Shown one piece after another: positions 20,120 through 27,992 of a stretch of DNA of 64,000 nucleotides (its first letter is position 1; the number at the start of each line of letters is the position of its first letter). Origin of the DNA: Polyangiaceae bacterium (GTDB taxonomy: Bacteria > Myxococcota_A > Polyangia > Polyangiales > Polyangiaceae); contig JABFXY010000192.1 in the NCBI GenBank assembly GCA_013361525.1, forward strand, positions 1-64,000. Direction: 5' to 3'. The notes under the pieces are model-generated. The model did not search any database. It saw nothing but the letters and a program-made list of their open reading frames with translations, and had not been told where the DNA came from. A program made the position numbers and the translations under genes.

Positions 20120-20743
20120 GTGACGGCGAAGAAGACGAGCAAGAAGCCGACCGTGAGCGAAGGCGCGGACCGTGAGCCCCGAACACGGGCGGAGCGGGTG
20201 GTGCGAGACGTCCTCGAAGCGACGCTCGAGGAGCTCGGGCGTTGCGGGTTCGCGGCGCTCAGCGTCGAGGAGGTCGCGAAGCGCGCAGGTGTGAACAAGA
20301 CGACCGTGTATCGGCGGTGGCCGACGAAATCGGCGCTGGTCCAGGCGTCGTTCGAGCGCCTCAACGAGGACGTGCCGTTCCCCGATACAGGCTCGCTTCG
20401 AGGCGATCTCTGCGCGTTTCTGCACGCGAAGCTCCGCGTTGCGCAGACCCCGCGCGGCAGGGCGCTGATGCGCGGCCTCAGCGCCGAAGCGCTGGCGCCG
20501 GATCTGGTCGCGATCTCCCGGCGCATGCGCGTCGGCGAGATGGCGAACTACCGAAAGATGCTCTCGAGGGCGCGTGCGCGCGGCGAGCTGCGGACCGGCG
20601 TCGCCGACGAGCTCGTCATCGGGGCGATCGAAGGTGCCATCACCGTCCGGTTCCTCGGCGAAGGAAAGCTTGTCACGAAGGCGCAGGCGACAGCCATCAT
20701 CGACCTCGTCTTGCGCGGTGCGCTCGCGTCACGGAGCGGCTAA
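20120..20743 (+). CDS. TetR/AcrR-family repressor of the RND efflux operon
   Basis: A 207-residue TetR regulator starting at GTG 20120. The N-terminal HTH reads LEELGRCGFAALSVEEVAKR then AGVNKTTVYRRWPTKSALVQ, typical of the family. A C-terminal ligand-binding helical domain follows (TetR_C_11-like in outline). The Lys-rich first ten residues precede the HTH. It is divergent from the adaptor/pump operon, and the two GTTGCGA palindromes in between are its likely binding sites. The inducer would be a pump substrate, not predictable here. Confidence 0.9.
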   Translation: MTAKKTSKKPTVSEGADREPRTRAERVVRDVLEATLEELGRCGFAALSVEEVAKRAGVNKTTVYRRWPTKSALVQASFERLNEDVPFPDTGSLRGDLCAFLHAKLRVAQTPRGRALMRGLSAEALAPDLVAISRRMRVGEMANYRKMLSRARARGELRTGVADELVIGAIEGAITVRFLGEGKLVTKAQATAIIDLVLRGALASRSG

Positions 20744-20759
20744 AAGCCTCGGAGCATGA

Positions 20760-20906
20760 GGAAGAAAACCGCAAAGCCGCAAAGGGGAGAAAGAGAACAC
20801 GAAGGAGAGAGAGTTTTGGTCTCGCGAGAACGCGTCGTGACGACCTCTTTTCCCTCTCTTCTTCGCGCGCTTTTTCTGCCCTTTGCGCCTTTGCGGTTCG
20901 TCTTCC
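20760..20906. repeat. Long imperfect palindromic repeat element (MITE-like) at a gene start
   Basis: A near-palindrome of about 147 bp. The outer arms, about 36 bp each (20760-20797 and 20871-20906), match with roughly four differences. The left reads ACCGCAAAGCCGCAAAGGG and the right, reverse-complemented, ACCGCAAAGGCGCAAAGGG. The inner arms are purine-rich (CGAAGGAGAGAG against CGAAGAAGAGAG). The centre contains the small palindrome TCTCGCGAGA. Sequences built on CGCAAAGGCGCAAAG recur as dispersed palindromes in many bacterial genomes, which suggests a mobile or structured repeat. Its right arm runs into the coding region of the next lipoprotein. Confidence 0.7.
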
Positions 20907-22057
20907 CCGCAGCGGCGTGTTTGCTCGCGGCGTGTTCGTCGCCGCAGATCTTTGCCGAAAAGTGCGGGGATCTTCGGGTCGTCGAGCCCGAGGTGTGTGA
21001 CGAAGGGGAAGACAACGGCAAGCCGGGTCATTGCAGGGCGGACTGCAGCGGTATCGCGGAGCTCGTGACCATCGAAGGCGACGTGCTCGCCTTCATGACG
21101 GAAGTTCAGGGAGAGCGAATCGAGGGGGCGACGGTCTCGATCGTCGAGCACCCGGAGATGAGCGTCGTCACCGGCGCGGATGCGCACTTCCGCTTCGAGG
21201 GGCTCGAGGAGGGGACGGCGGTGACGCTGCTCGTCGAGCACCCCGACTTCAAGACGACGCAGACCGCGACCATCACGCTCGGGCCCAACGGCGTCGATCC
21301 GTTTTCGATCCAGGTGGTACCCAACAGCCTTTTCAATGCGCTGTCGTCGCTCGTCCCGCTCCCGGTGGAGGAGGACAAGTATTGTGTGATTGCGACGACC
21401 GTCGCTCGGCTAGGCGGGTCACTATATGTGTATTTGCGGCAAGGCGCGGCGGGCGCCGCGGTTTCGCTCGACCCGCCGGTCTCCGCGGAGAGCGGCCCTA
21501 TCTACTTCAACGAGAACGTGCTGCCCGATCCGGATCAGCCGGCGACGAGCAAAGACGGTGGTGTTCTGTTCTATCGCGTGCCGCCCGGCGATTACGTCAT
21601 GACGGCTCAACGCCCGGACACGTTGCTCAACGAAGTTCGCTTTCAATGTCGAGCGGGCGTCATCGTGAATGCGGGGCCGCCGCTCGGCTTGCTCGCGAAC
21701 ATTCCTGCTCCGGACTACGGCGCCGGGCAAGACTGGCCGGCCGACGTCGACACGGCCTCGACGGACGCTCTGTGCGCGAAAACGGCTGCGTGCGTGAACG
21801 AAGACGCGGGCGTCACGAACTATCCCGATGTCACCATCGAGTCGTGCAAAGCGATGTTCGCGAACATGTGGGCGTCGATCGACGCGTCGTGTGACGAGAC
21901 GCGAGCGCTGCGCGATGCCGCGCGGTCTCTCTACGAGTGTCGGACCGTGTCTTGCGACGTCACGCTCGGCGGCGACGACGTGTGCGTCCCGGAGGAAGAG
22001 GCGTTCGAGGCCGCGCAGGCGAGCTACGGAAGCTGTTTGATCGCGTCCATCGATTGA
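20837..22057 (+). CDS. Lipoprotein with carboxypeptidase-regulatory-like domain; signal peptide inside a repeat
   Basis: The GTG at 20837 gives 406 residues with a normal signal peptide and lipobox ACLLAAC (Cys33). An ATG at 20756 in the same frame would add 27 charged residues and an implausibly long leader. Residues 60-150 look like a carboxypeptidase-regulatory beta-sandwich (GDVLAFMTEVQGERIEGATV; FRFEGLEEGTAVTLLVEH). The C-terminal part has paired cysteines. The hydrophobic core LFLPFAPLRFVFP is encoded by the right arm of the palindromic repeat at 20760-20906, so that element apparently supplied part of the export signal and perhaps the start. Confidence 0.75.
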   Translation: MTTSFPSLLRALFLPFAPLRFVFPAAACLLAACSSPQIFAEKCGDLRVVEPEVCDEGEDNGKPGHCRADCSGIAELVTIEGDVLAFMTEVQGERIEGATVSIVEHPEMSVVTGADAHFRFEGLEEGTAVTLLVEHPDFKTTQTATITLGPNGVDPFSIQVVPNSLFNALSSLVPLPVEEDKYCVIATTVARLGGSLYVYLRQGAAGAAVSLDPPVSAESGPIYFNENVLPDPDQPATSKDGGVLFYRVPPGDYVMTAQRPDTLLNEVRFQCRAGVIVNAGPPLGLLANIPAPDYGAGQDWPADVDTASTDALCAKTAACVNEDAGVTNYPDVTIESCKAMFANMWASIDASCDETRALRDAARSLYECRTVSCDVTLGGDDVCVPEEEAFEAAQASYGSCLIASID

Positions 22058-22070
22058 GGCTCACGAAGGC

Positions 22071-22913
22071 TCAGCGGAGGATCTCTGCGTCCCGCGTCGG
22101 CTTTTTGAAGGTCGAGGCGAAGTCTTCGAAATGCCCCGGTCCGACGCGAAGGGCATAATAGGCCTCCGCGAGCTTCACCTTGCGCGTCCAGCGCGCCGCA
22201 CCGCGCGCCATGTGATGGAGGAATGCGCGCGCGCCTTGCTCGATGGCTCGACGCTGTTCGGGGTCCGTGCGGGTGGGGTCGGCGCCCGGTACGAACCACG
22301 GCGCGAGCATCTCCATCTGCGAGGCGTGGCAAAGCAGGCTCTTCACCTTCGTGTCGAACGTCGGCTCGATATCGACGATACGGTTCGGCCGCCGATCCGA
22401 AGGCATCATGAACCAGACCTCGGCCGGCTGCTTCGGCTCGAGCCCGCCCTGCAAATGCTCCCGATGGTGGAGTGGAAAACACGAGAAGGCTGCGGCTTCC
22501 GACGCTGCGCGGCCTATCTCCATATGATCCGGGTGCACCTCGTATTGCTTCCACGGATCGAAGGTGACGATTCGATCGAGCGCGAGCTCCCGGTACAATC
22601 GCACGAGCCGCTCGCGGAGCGAGCTCGCGTGCTCGCGCAAGGTGCCGTCGGCGTAGCCGAGCAGGATCGGCGGCTCTCCGCCGATGGTGCGCATGGCCGC
22701 CGCGAGCTCGTCGGCGCGGGTGCGCGCGACCTCTTCGCGGGTGACGTCCCTCCGTTTGGTGCCGAGGTCACCGTTCGTCGCGCAGATCGCGTAGATGCGA
22801 TGACCCTCCGAGGCCCAACGCGCGAGCGCGCCGGCCGCGAAGAACTCGCCGTCGTCGGGGTGCGCGTAAACGGCCGCGATCGAAAGCGCTCGCTGTGAGG
22901 TAGAAGGTGCCAT
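22071..22913 (-). CDS. PIG-L/LmbE-family zinc deacetylase
   Basis: A 280-residue protein starting at the ATG at 22913. It carries the N-terminal zinc motif AVYAHPDDGEFFAAG and the second site VHPDHMEIGRAASEAA, both diagnostic of LmbE/PIG-L N-acetylglucosaminyl deacetylases. Family members remove acetyl groups from GlcNAc-type sugars in mycothiol, bacillithiol, glycolipid or antibiotic pathways; the substrate here is not evident. No mycothiol genes are nearby. It converges with the preceding lipoprotein gene across 13 bases. Confidence 0.9.
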   Translation of the reverse strand: MAPSTSQRALSIAAVYAHPDDGEFFAAGALARWASEGHRIYAICATNGDLGTKRRDVTREEVARTRADELAAAMRTIGGEPPILLGYADGTLREHASSLRERLVRLYRELALDRIVTFDPWKQYEVHPDHMEIGRAASEAAAFSCFPLHHREHLQGGLEPKQPAEVWFMMPSDRRPNRIVDIEPTFDTKVKSLLCHASQMEMLAPWFVPGADPTRTDPEQRRAIEQGARAFLHHMARGAARWTRKVKLAEAYYALRVGPGHFEDFASTFKKPTRDAEILR

Positions 22914-23009
22914 CACGGTCGACCGTGAAGAGCCGGTCACGGATCGTCAAGGCGCGCGTCGCGTGCCGAAAGAAGCATTCGCAGTCCGCACGCGTACACC
23001 GCCGCACCC

Positions 23010-23933
23010 ATGAACGAGCTTATGCGCCCCACTTCACGAGCCTCCGCGTTGTGCTCCGCCTTTGTGTTGACCGCGGCTCTCGGCTGTAACCGGGGGGATC
23101 CGCCACGCGAAGAGAAGGCGCCGGTCCAACATCCGGCGCCGTCCGTCGAATGGGAGCACAAGGGTCCTGTGCACACGATGCGGCTCAACCAGGTCGGGTA
23201 CGTCGAGTTCAGCTGCTGTCCCAGCGGCATGTTGCTCGGAACGTTGAGCCTGCCGAGAAACACGAAAATCACCGTCGGCGACACTCCGTTTACCGAAGAC
23301 AACAGTGTCATGAGGCGCGACGCGCCGGTCGCGAAGTACTTCGGTCAGGTCGACCTCGCGTCGCTCGCGGCGTCGGAGACGAACGCGCAGATCGTCGGCA
23401 AGGCGAAGATCCCGATCTCGGTCGAAGCTCCGTACTACGGAGCCGTTTCGACGAGCCTCGAGGCCGACCTCACGGTTGCTGGGCCGATAGCGGCGATCAT
23501 CACCGGAGCTGCAAAGGGACCGGTGCTCTTCGAGTCGGAGCCGAGCGACGCCACGCCGCCGGATGCGGCGCTGGTGTTGTGGCAGGACGAGTACTACTCC
23601 GTATTTCGCACGGAAAAGGCGAAGGTCCTCGCCGACGTCGACTGGGTCGCGACGCTCGAGTGGGTCGACACCGGAAAGAAGCGCCCCTGCGGTGGCTACA
23701 GCTCGAACGGTGGCCCTGCGACGCGCACGCTCGACTTCGAGGTCTATGACGTTCGCGTGGACGTCTTCGATCGACGCAAGGGGACGAAGGTCGCGAGTAA
23801 GACCTTCGCGGCGGAGCCCGGATGCCCCAGCGTCCTGAACCTCGAGCATGGTGAAAAGCCCACGGTCGGCCCGCGGCGCGAGCCCATGAAAAAGTGGATC
23901 GAAGACGGCGTGAAGGCGGGCGCCCTTCGCTAG
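23010..23933 (+). CDS. Lipoprotein of unknown function
   Basis: A 307-residue protein with a signal peptide and lipobox LTAALGC (Cys26). A second possible start is the ATG four codons later. The mature part is soluble, with a beta-rich middle (KITVGDTPFTEDNS; AKIPISVEAPYYGAVSTSLE). It has two cysteines in FSCCPSG and a late pair. I recognise no family. It stands alone between the deacetylase and the flavoprotein genes. Confidence 0.7.
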   Translation: MNELMRPTSRASALCSAFVLTAALGCNRGDPPREEKAPVQHPAPSVEWEHKGPVHTMRLNQVGYVEFSCCPSGMLLGTLSLPRNTKITVGDTPFTEDNSVMRRDAPVAKYFGQVDLASLAASETNAQIVGKAKIPISVEAPYYGAVSTSLEADLTVAGPIAAIITGAAKGPVLFESEPSDATPPDAALVLWQDEYYSVFRTEKAKVLADVDWVATLEWVDTGKKRPCGGYSSNGGPATRTLDFEVYDVRVDVFDRRKGTKVASKTFAAEPGCPSVLNLEHGEKPTVGPRREPMKKWIEDGVKAGALR

Positions 23934-23982
23934 AGCCGGCACGACCAAGTAGGATGCCCCTCCAACCCTCGTGGAGGACGTG

Positions 23983-24540
23983 ATGCCCGACGTGGTCGTG
24001 ATCGGTGATGGTCCCGGCGGACTTTCCGCTGCGCTGTTCCTGGCGAAGAACAAGGTCGACGTCGTCGTCCTGGGCGAAGACAAGACGGCCATGCATTGGG
24101 CCCTTTTGAAGAACTACCTCGGCATCCCCGAGATGCTCGGCGGTGATTTTCAGAAGGTCGCGCGCGATCAGGTCCGCGCCGTCGGCGCGACGCTGCGCGA
24201 TGCGCGTGCAGAGACGATCGCGCGCGACGGCGGGACGTATTTGGTGACGCTGGCGGGTGGCGAAGCGCTGACGGCGAAGTACGTCGTGCTGTCGGAGGGC
24301 AATGCTCCTCGGCTCGCGAAGCAGCTCGGTCTCGCCTTCGACGAGAAGAACGGCATCGCGACGGATCGCAACGCGCGCGCTTCGCTCGACGGCGTCTACG
24401 TCGTCGGTCGCTCGGCGCGGCCCGGCCGGAGCCAGGCCATCATCAGCGCCGGCGACGGCGCTGCCGCCGCGATCGACATCTTGTCGCGCGAGCGCGGCAA
24501 AGACGTCGTCGACTGGGACGAGCCGCCGAAGGCCGAGTGA
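23983..24540 (+). CDS. Short FAD-binding oxidoreductase (thioredoxin-reductase-like, no CxxC)
   Basis: A 185-residue flavoprotein. The ATG at 23983 is chosen because GGAGG ends 5 bases upstream; an in-frame GTG at 23971 is the alternative. It begins with the FAD-binding Rossmann motif VVVIGDGPGGLSAALFLAKN and ends with the second FAD contact DGVYVVGRSARPGRSQ--ISAGDGAAAA. The NAD(P)-binding domain and redox CxxC of thioredoxin reductase are both missing. The family has such single-domain members, sometimes FAD sensors or ferredoxin-linked enzymes. The electron donor is unknown. Confidence 0.8.
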   Translation: MPDVVVIGDGPGGLSAALFLAKNKVDVVVLGEDKTAMHWALLKNYLGIPEMLGGDFQKVARDQVRAVGATLRDARAETIARDGGTYLVTLAGGEALTAKYVVLSEGNAPRLAKQLGLAFDEKNGIATDRNARASLDGVYVVGRSARPGRSQAIISAGDGAAAAIDILSRERGKDVVDWDEPPKAE

Positions 24541-24560
24541 GCCCTCGCTGCGTAAGCGCG

Positions 24561-24947
24561 TCATCGCCCTCTGCCCGTTTCGTTCGGGGCGATGACGCGG
24601 ACGCGGTGACCGTCGGGGTCGCTCGCGACGAACGTGCGGCCGAAGACGAGGTCGGTGGGGGCCTGCAGGATCGGAATGCGCTCCTCGTCGCGCCAGCGCA
24701 CGTGGACGCGCTCGAGATCGTCGGGCGTGTCGACGAACAACAAGAGCTCCCCGCTGCTGCCTGAAAAGTCGGGTTTCGGAGAGGCGACCTGCTTCGACCA
24801 AAAGGCGAGCGTGAAGCCGGACGCGAGCGAGATGGACGCGAAGTTCGGCGAGCCGATCTTGGAAGGGCGGTCGAGCAAGCGCGCGTAGAAGCCCGCGCTC
24901 TTCGCGGGGTCGTCGACGTAAACGAGCATGAAGCCGGTATCGAGCAT
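24561..24947 (-). CDS. VOC/glyoxalase-superfamily protein
   Basis: A 128-residue protein starting at the ATG at 24947, preceded by AAGGAG 6 bases upstream. Two beta-alpha-beta-beta-beta modules are visible: MLVYVDDPAKSAGFYARLL and, in the second half, the end pattern FVASDPDGHRVRVIAPNE that supplies a metal-binding residue in the superfamily. Relatives include bleomycin-resistance and PhnB-like proteins. It lies 65 bp downstream of a WYL regulator on the same strand, which may control it. Confidence 0.85.
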   Translation of the reverse strand: MLDTGFMLVYVDDPAKSAGFYARLLDRPSKIGSPNFASISLASGFTLAFWSKQVASPKPDFSGSSGELLLFVDTPDDLERVHVRWRDEERIPILQAPTDLVFGRTFVASDPDGHRVRVIAPNETGRGR

Positions 24948-25012
24948 GTGTTGTCTCCTTCGTTCGGCCGACAACGTAGGAGGCTCGACTGTCAGTTTCC
25001 GTCAGCAGCGTT

Positions 25013-25705
25013 TCAGGCCGGCGGGGTCTTGCGCTGCTGCGCGCGCCACTCGGCGAGCAGGACGCGACGGCGCTTGGGATAAGGCTCGCTCGTCGCCGTC
25101 AGCGTCACGATGCGATCCGTGCGGAAGTGCCGGATGCCTCTGCGAAGCTCGCACCACGCGACGACGATGCGTACCTGGTCGAAAAATCCCAACGCGAATG
25201 GCCAGACGATGCGCTTCGCCGCGTGCTCGTCGGGCTCTCGGCGATAGGTGATCTCCAGCTTGGTTTCCGAGCGGATGGCGTCGCGTATCGTCGCGAGGTC
25301 GATGCCTTCCAGCTTTGCGAGGGGAGGGCCCACCATCAACGTCGTCGCATCGACCAGGTCGCGCAGCTGCGGCGGAAGCACCGAGGTGATCTTCGCGAGC
25401 GCGTCACGGGCCGAGGTTGCGAGGCGCGCGTCCGGCTGCTTCGCGACCCAGCGTGAGCCGAGCACGATGGCCTCGATCTCCTCCTCCGAAAACATCAGCG
25501 GAGGCAAGAGGAAGCCCGGCCGCAGCACGTAGCCGATGCCGGGCTCTCCACGGATGTCAGCGCCTTGGCCTTTGAGTGTGGCGATGTCGCGATAGAGCGA
25601 GCGCAGGCTCACGCCGAGCTCCGCTGCGAGCTCGTTTCCCGGGATCGGTCTTCGCCGCCGGCGCAGGATCTGAAGGAGCTCGAGCAGGCGTTCGGCGCGT
25701 GACAT
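25013..25705 (-). CDS. YafY-type HTH-WYL transcriptional regulator
   Basis: About 230 residues starting at the ATG at 25705 (MSRAERLLELLQILRRRRRP). The N-terminal HTH_11 domain contains ELAAELGVSLRSLYRDIATL. The C-terminal WYL domain covers about 130-210 (LEITYRREPDEH--KRIVWPFALGF--WYL equivalent VVAWCELRRGIRHFRTDRI). The central tryptophan-tyrosine-leucine reads as AWCEL. WYL domains sense nucleic acid or small ligands. It probably regulates the VOC gene downstream. Confidence 0.88.
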   Translation of the reverse strand: MSRAERLLELLQILRRRRRPIPGNELAAELGVSLRSLYRDIATLKGQGADIRGEPGIGYVLRPGFLLPPLMFSEEEIEAIVLGSRWVAKQPDARLATSARDALAKITSVLPPQLRDLVDATTLMVGPPLAKLEGIDLATIRDAIRSETKLEITYRREPDEHAAKRIVWPFALGFFDQVRIVVAWCELRRGIRHFRTDRIVTLTATSEPYPKRRRVLLAEWRAQQRKTPPA

Positions 25706-25742
25706 CCACGGCAACCGTAGATCGACGCGCGCGGAACGCTCG

Positions 25743-26150
25743 TCAGCTTCTGCAATAGGCCTTCATCGAGCCACCCATCAGCGCGCGGAGCGACCGCGCG
25801 GACCAGATGAGACAGAGCAGACCGAACGCGAGCTTCAAACCCTCGTTCACGATCAACAAGAGGGGGTTGTCGAAGAAGCGACCGACGAGCACACCCGTCA
25901 GCAAAGTGTGGTACGCGACCGAGATCGTGTTCAGCCAGACCAGCGCCGTACGCGTGCGTGAAGAACCGGCGAGGAGCTTCTTGCCGAGCACGAAGACGAT
26001 CCCGAGGCTCAGCGGAACGAGCGCGGCGACCTCGACGATCGCGAGCGTGCGAAAACGCTCCGCCGCCAGCCAATAAGCGCCGCCGACGATCGTCGCCGCG
26101 TACCAGTTTTTCGTCAGCCCCTCGATGTTCGCCCTCGCCGTCATTGCCAT
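25743..26150 (-). CDS. Small integral membrane protein
   Basis: A 135-residue protein starting at the ATG at 26150 (MAMTARANIE). About four hydrophobic segments are visible (IVEVAALVPLSLGIVFVLG; LVWLNTISVAYHTLLTGVLV; LLLIVNEGLKLAFGLLCLIW). No family recognised. The same frame stays open far upstream (to 27380), but that part is Arg/Asp-rich antisense of the exporter gene and is not coding. It lies 37 bp downstream of nothing co-directional, and is divergent from the DMT exporter. Confidence 0.7.
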   Translation of the reverse strand: MAMTARANIEGLTKNWYAATIVGGAYWLAAERFRTLAIVEVAALVPLSLGIVFVLGKKLLAGSSRTRTALVWLNTISVAYHTLLTGVLVGRFFDNPLLLIVNEGLKLAFGLLCLIWSARSLRALMGGSMKAYCRS

Positions 26151-26237
26151 GTTCGATTCGTCCTCGTGGTTCTCTACGGACCCGGCGAGGCGTCCTTTCG
26201 ATGCGCCTATCGAGCCGGGCGGGAGCACCGCGCCAGC

Positions 26238-27176
26238 ATGACGAGCACCTCGAAAAGCGAACGCGTTCGAGGGATTGTTTTCGTGCTCGGCGCCGCGATC
26301 GCCTGGAGCGCGGGTGGCCTCGGGGTGAAGCTCGTCGACGCGCCGGCGCTCGCCATCGCAGGGTTTCGAAGCCTCTTCGCCGCCTTGGTCCTCGGCGCGG
26401 CGTTCGTCATTTATGCGCGGCGCGCGGGTGTCCACATGCAATGGGCGCTCGCGCGGCTGCTCCGCCGGCCGCTCCTGTGGGGAGCATCGGCCGGCTACGC
26501 GTTGATGGTGGTGAGCTTCTGCGTCGCGACGAAGCTCACGACGGCCGCGAACGCGATCCTCCTTCAATACACGGCGCCGATCTACGTCGCGCTGTTGTCG
26601 TGGCCGCTCCTTCGAGAGCGCGTTCGCCTCTGGGATTGGTTCGCGATCGCAGGGTGTGTCGCGGGGATGGTGTTGTTCTTCCGCGACCAGGTGTCGTCTT
26701 CCGCGCGCGTCGGGGATTTCGTCGCGATCCTTTCGAGCTTCGGCTTCGCCGCGCTGCCGCTTCAGCTTCGGCTCGATCAACGGCGGCTCGAAGAAGGCGC
26801 CAAGGACAACGCTCGCCTCGTCGGGCTCGCGCCGCTGTTCGCGTGTCTGCTCGGCAATGTGGTCGCGGTCGTCGTGTGTGCACCGTGGATGGTCCGCGAG
26901 CCGCCGAGCACGGCAGCAGGGTGGGCCGTGTTGGTTCCGCTCGGCATGGTGCAGATCGGGCTCGCGTACGTCTTCTACGGCGCGGGCGTGCGAAGGCTGC
27001 GCGCCGTCGAGTCGACGCTGGTGTGCACGCTCGAGCCGATCTTGAGCCCCCTCTGGGTTCTTCTCGGTACCGGCGAACGTCCGTCGTCGAGTGCGATCGC
27101 TGGAGGCGCGCTGATCGTCGTCGCCGTCACCGTGCAAGCGGTCGCCGCGAACGCGACGCAACGGCGTAGCTCCTGA
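26238..27176 (+). CDS. EamA/DMT-superfamily exporter
   Basis: A 312-residue drug/metabolite transporter, starting at the ATG at 26238 (MTSTSKSERVRGIVFVLG). Ten hydrophobic segments fall into two EamA repeats; the first contains AIAWSAGGLGVKLV and RSLFAALVLGA, the second ends with EPILSPLWVLLGTGERPSSS. Members export amino acids, nucleosides or small toxins by proton exchange. No linked pathway indicates the substrate. Confidence 0.9.
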   Translation: MTSTSKSERVRGIVFVLGAAIAWSAGGLGVKLVDAPALAIAGFRSLFAALVLGAAFVIYARRAGVHMQWALARLLRRPLLWGASAGYALMVVSFCVATKLTTAANAILLQYTAPIYVALLSWPLLRERVRLWDWFAIAGCVAGMVLFFRDQVSSSARVGDFVAILSSFGFAALPLQLRLDQRRLEEGAKDNARLVGLAPLFACLLGNVVAVVVCAPWMVREPPSTAAGWAVLVPLGMVQIGLAYVFYGAGVRRLRAVESTLVCTLEPILSPLWVLLGTGERPSSSAIAGGALIVVAVTVQAVAANATQRRSS

Positions 27177-27189
27177 TAGTCTCGCCGCG

Positions 27190-27978
27190 ATGCGCCGGAC
27201 GACCTCGACCTTCGAGCTTGTTGCAGCCGGATCGCTCGCGCTCTTGCTTGGGGCGTGCAACGCGATCTCGGGCCTCGACGAGCTCGAGTTCGACTTGGAG
27301 GAGCCCACCGGAAACGGCGGGTCGACGACCAGCACCGCCCTCGGCGGGAGCGGCGGCGCCGGTGGCGGCGTGGGCGGCATGGGTACCGGAGGCGAAACGT
27401 GTGTGCCGCCGTGCGAGCCGCCGCTCGGCGGTTGTTACGAGCTGGACGCGGCGTGTGTCGACGGCAAGTGTGTCTTCACACCCGTCGCGCAGAACACGCC
27501 CTGCGAGGACGGCGATGCGTGCACCGAAGGCGACACCTGCGACGGTGAAGGCAGCTGCGTGTCCGGACCTTCGTGTCCGAGCGACAACCCCTGTGTCGAC
27601 CGCACCTGCGACGCGGGGAGCTGTGTCGACGCGCAGCTCGGCGACGGCACCTCCTGCGGCGCTGCGGCGGCGGATCGTTGCTGCGACGGCGCGTGTGTCG
27701 ACATCTCGATCGATACGGTCCATTGCGGAGGCTGCGGGCGCAGCTGCGAAGTCGGAGAAGGCTGCCAATCGGCTGCGGACACGTCGTCCTGCGATCCGCA
27801 TCCGGCGGAGACGACCGGCCGGTGCACCTGTGCCGGCACGGCCGATTGCCCCTCCGGTCAGATCTGCCGCACGCAGTCGCCCTACGCAGGCGTGTGCACG
27901 CCGGAGACGGACGCCGATTGCGCGCCGGGCTCGATGTATCTCGAGGTCTTCGACTGTCCCAACTACTGCCTCTACTAG
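27190..27978 (+). CDS. Cysteine-rich lipoprotein
   Basis: A 262-residue protein with signal peptide and lipobox LALLLGAC (Cys23), then a Gly/Ser/Thr linker to about residue 65. The mature part has more than 25 cysteines in short spacings (CVPPCEPPLGGC; CEDGDACTEGDTC; CGGCGRSC), including DGDACTEGDTCDGEG-type repeats seen in myxobacterial and delta-proteobacterial surface proteins. Disulfide-rich and therefore extracytoplasmic. It starts 13 bases after the DMT exporter stop, so may be cotranscribed. Confidence 0.8.
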   Translation: MRRTTSTFELVAAGSLALLLGACNAISGLDELEFDLEEPTGNGGSTTSTALGGSGGAGGGVGGMGTGGETCVPPCEPPLGGCYELDAACVDGKCVFTPVAQNTPCEDGDACTEGDTCDGEGSCVSGPSCPSDNPCVDRTCDAGSCVDAQLGDGTSCGAAAADRCCDGACVDISIDTVHCGGCGRSCEVGEGCQSAADTSSCDPHPAETTGRCTCAGTADCPSGQICRTQSPYAGVCTPETDADCAPGSMYLEVFDCPNYCLY

Positions 27979-27992
27979 CGATTCGTCGCTGG

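Noticed and set aside
26151..27380. Upstream extension of the small membrane-protein frame on the minus strand
   Set aside because: Runs opposite the DMT exporter and a lipoprotein gene, composed of Arg/Asp/His-rich sequence; no domain seen.
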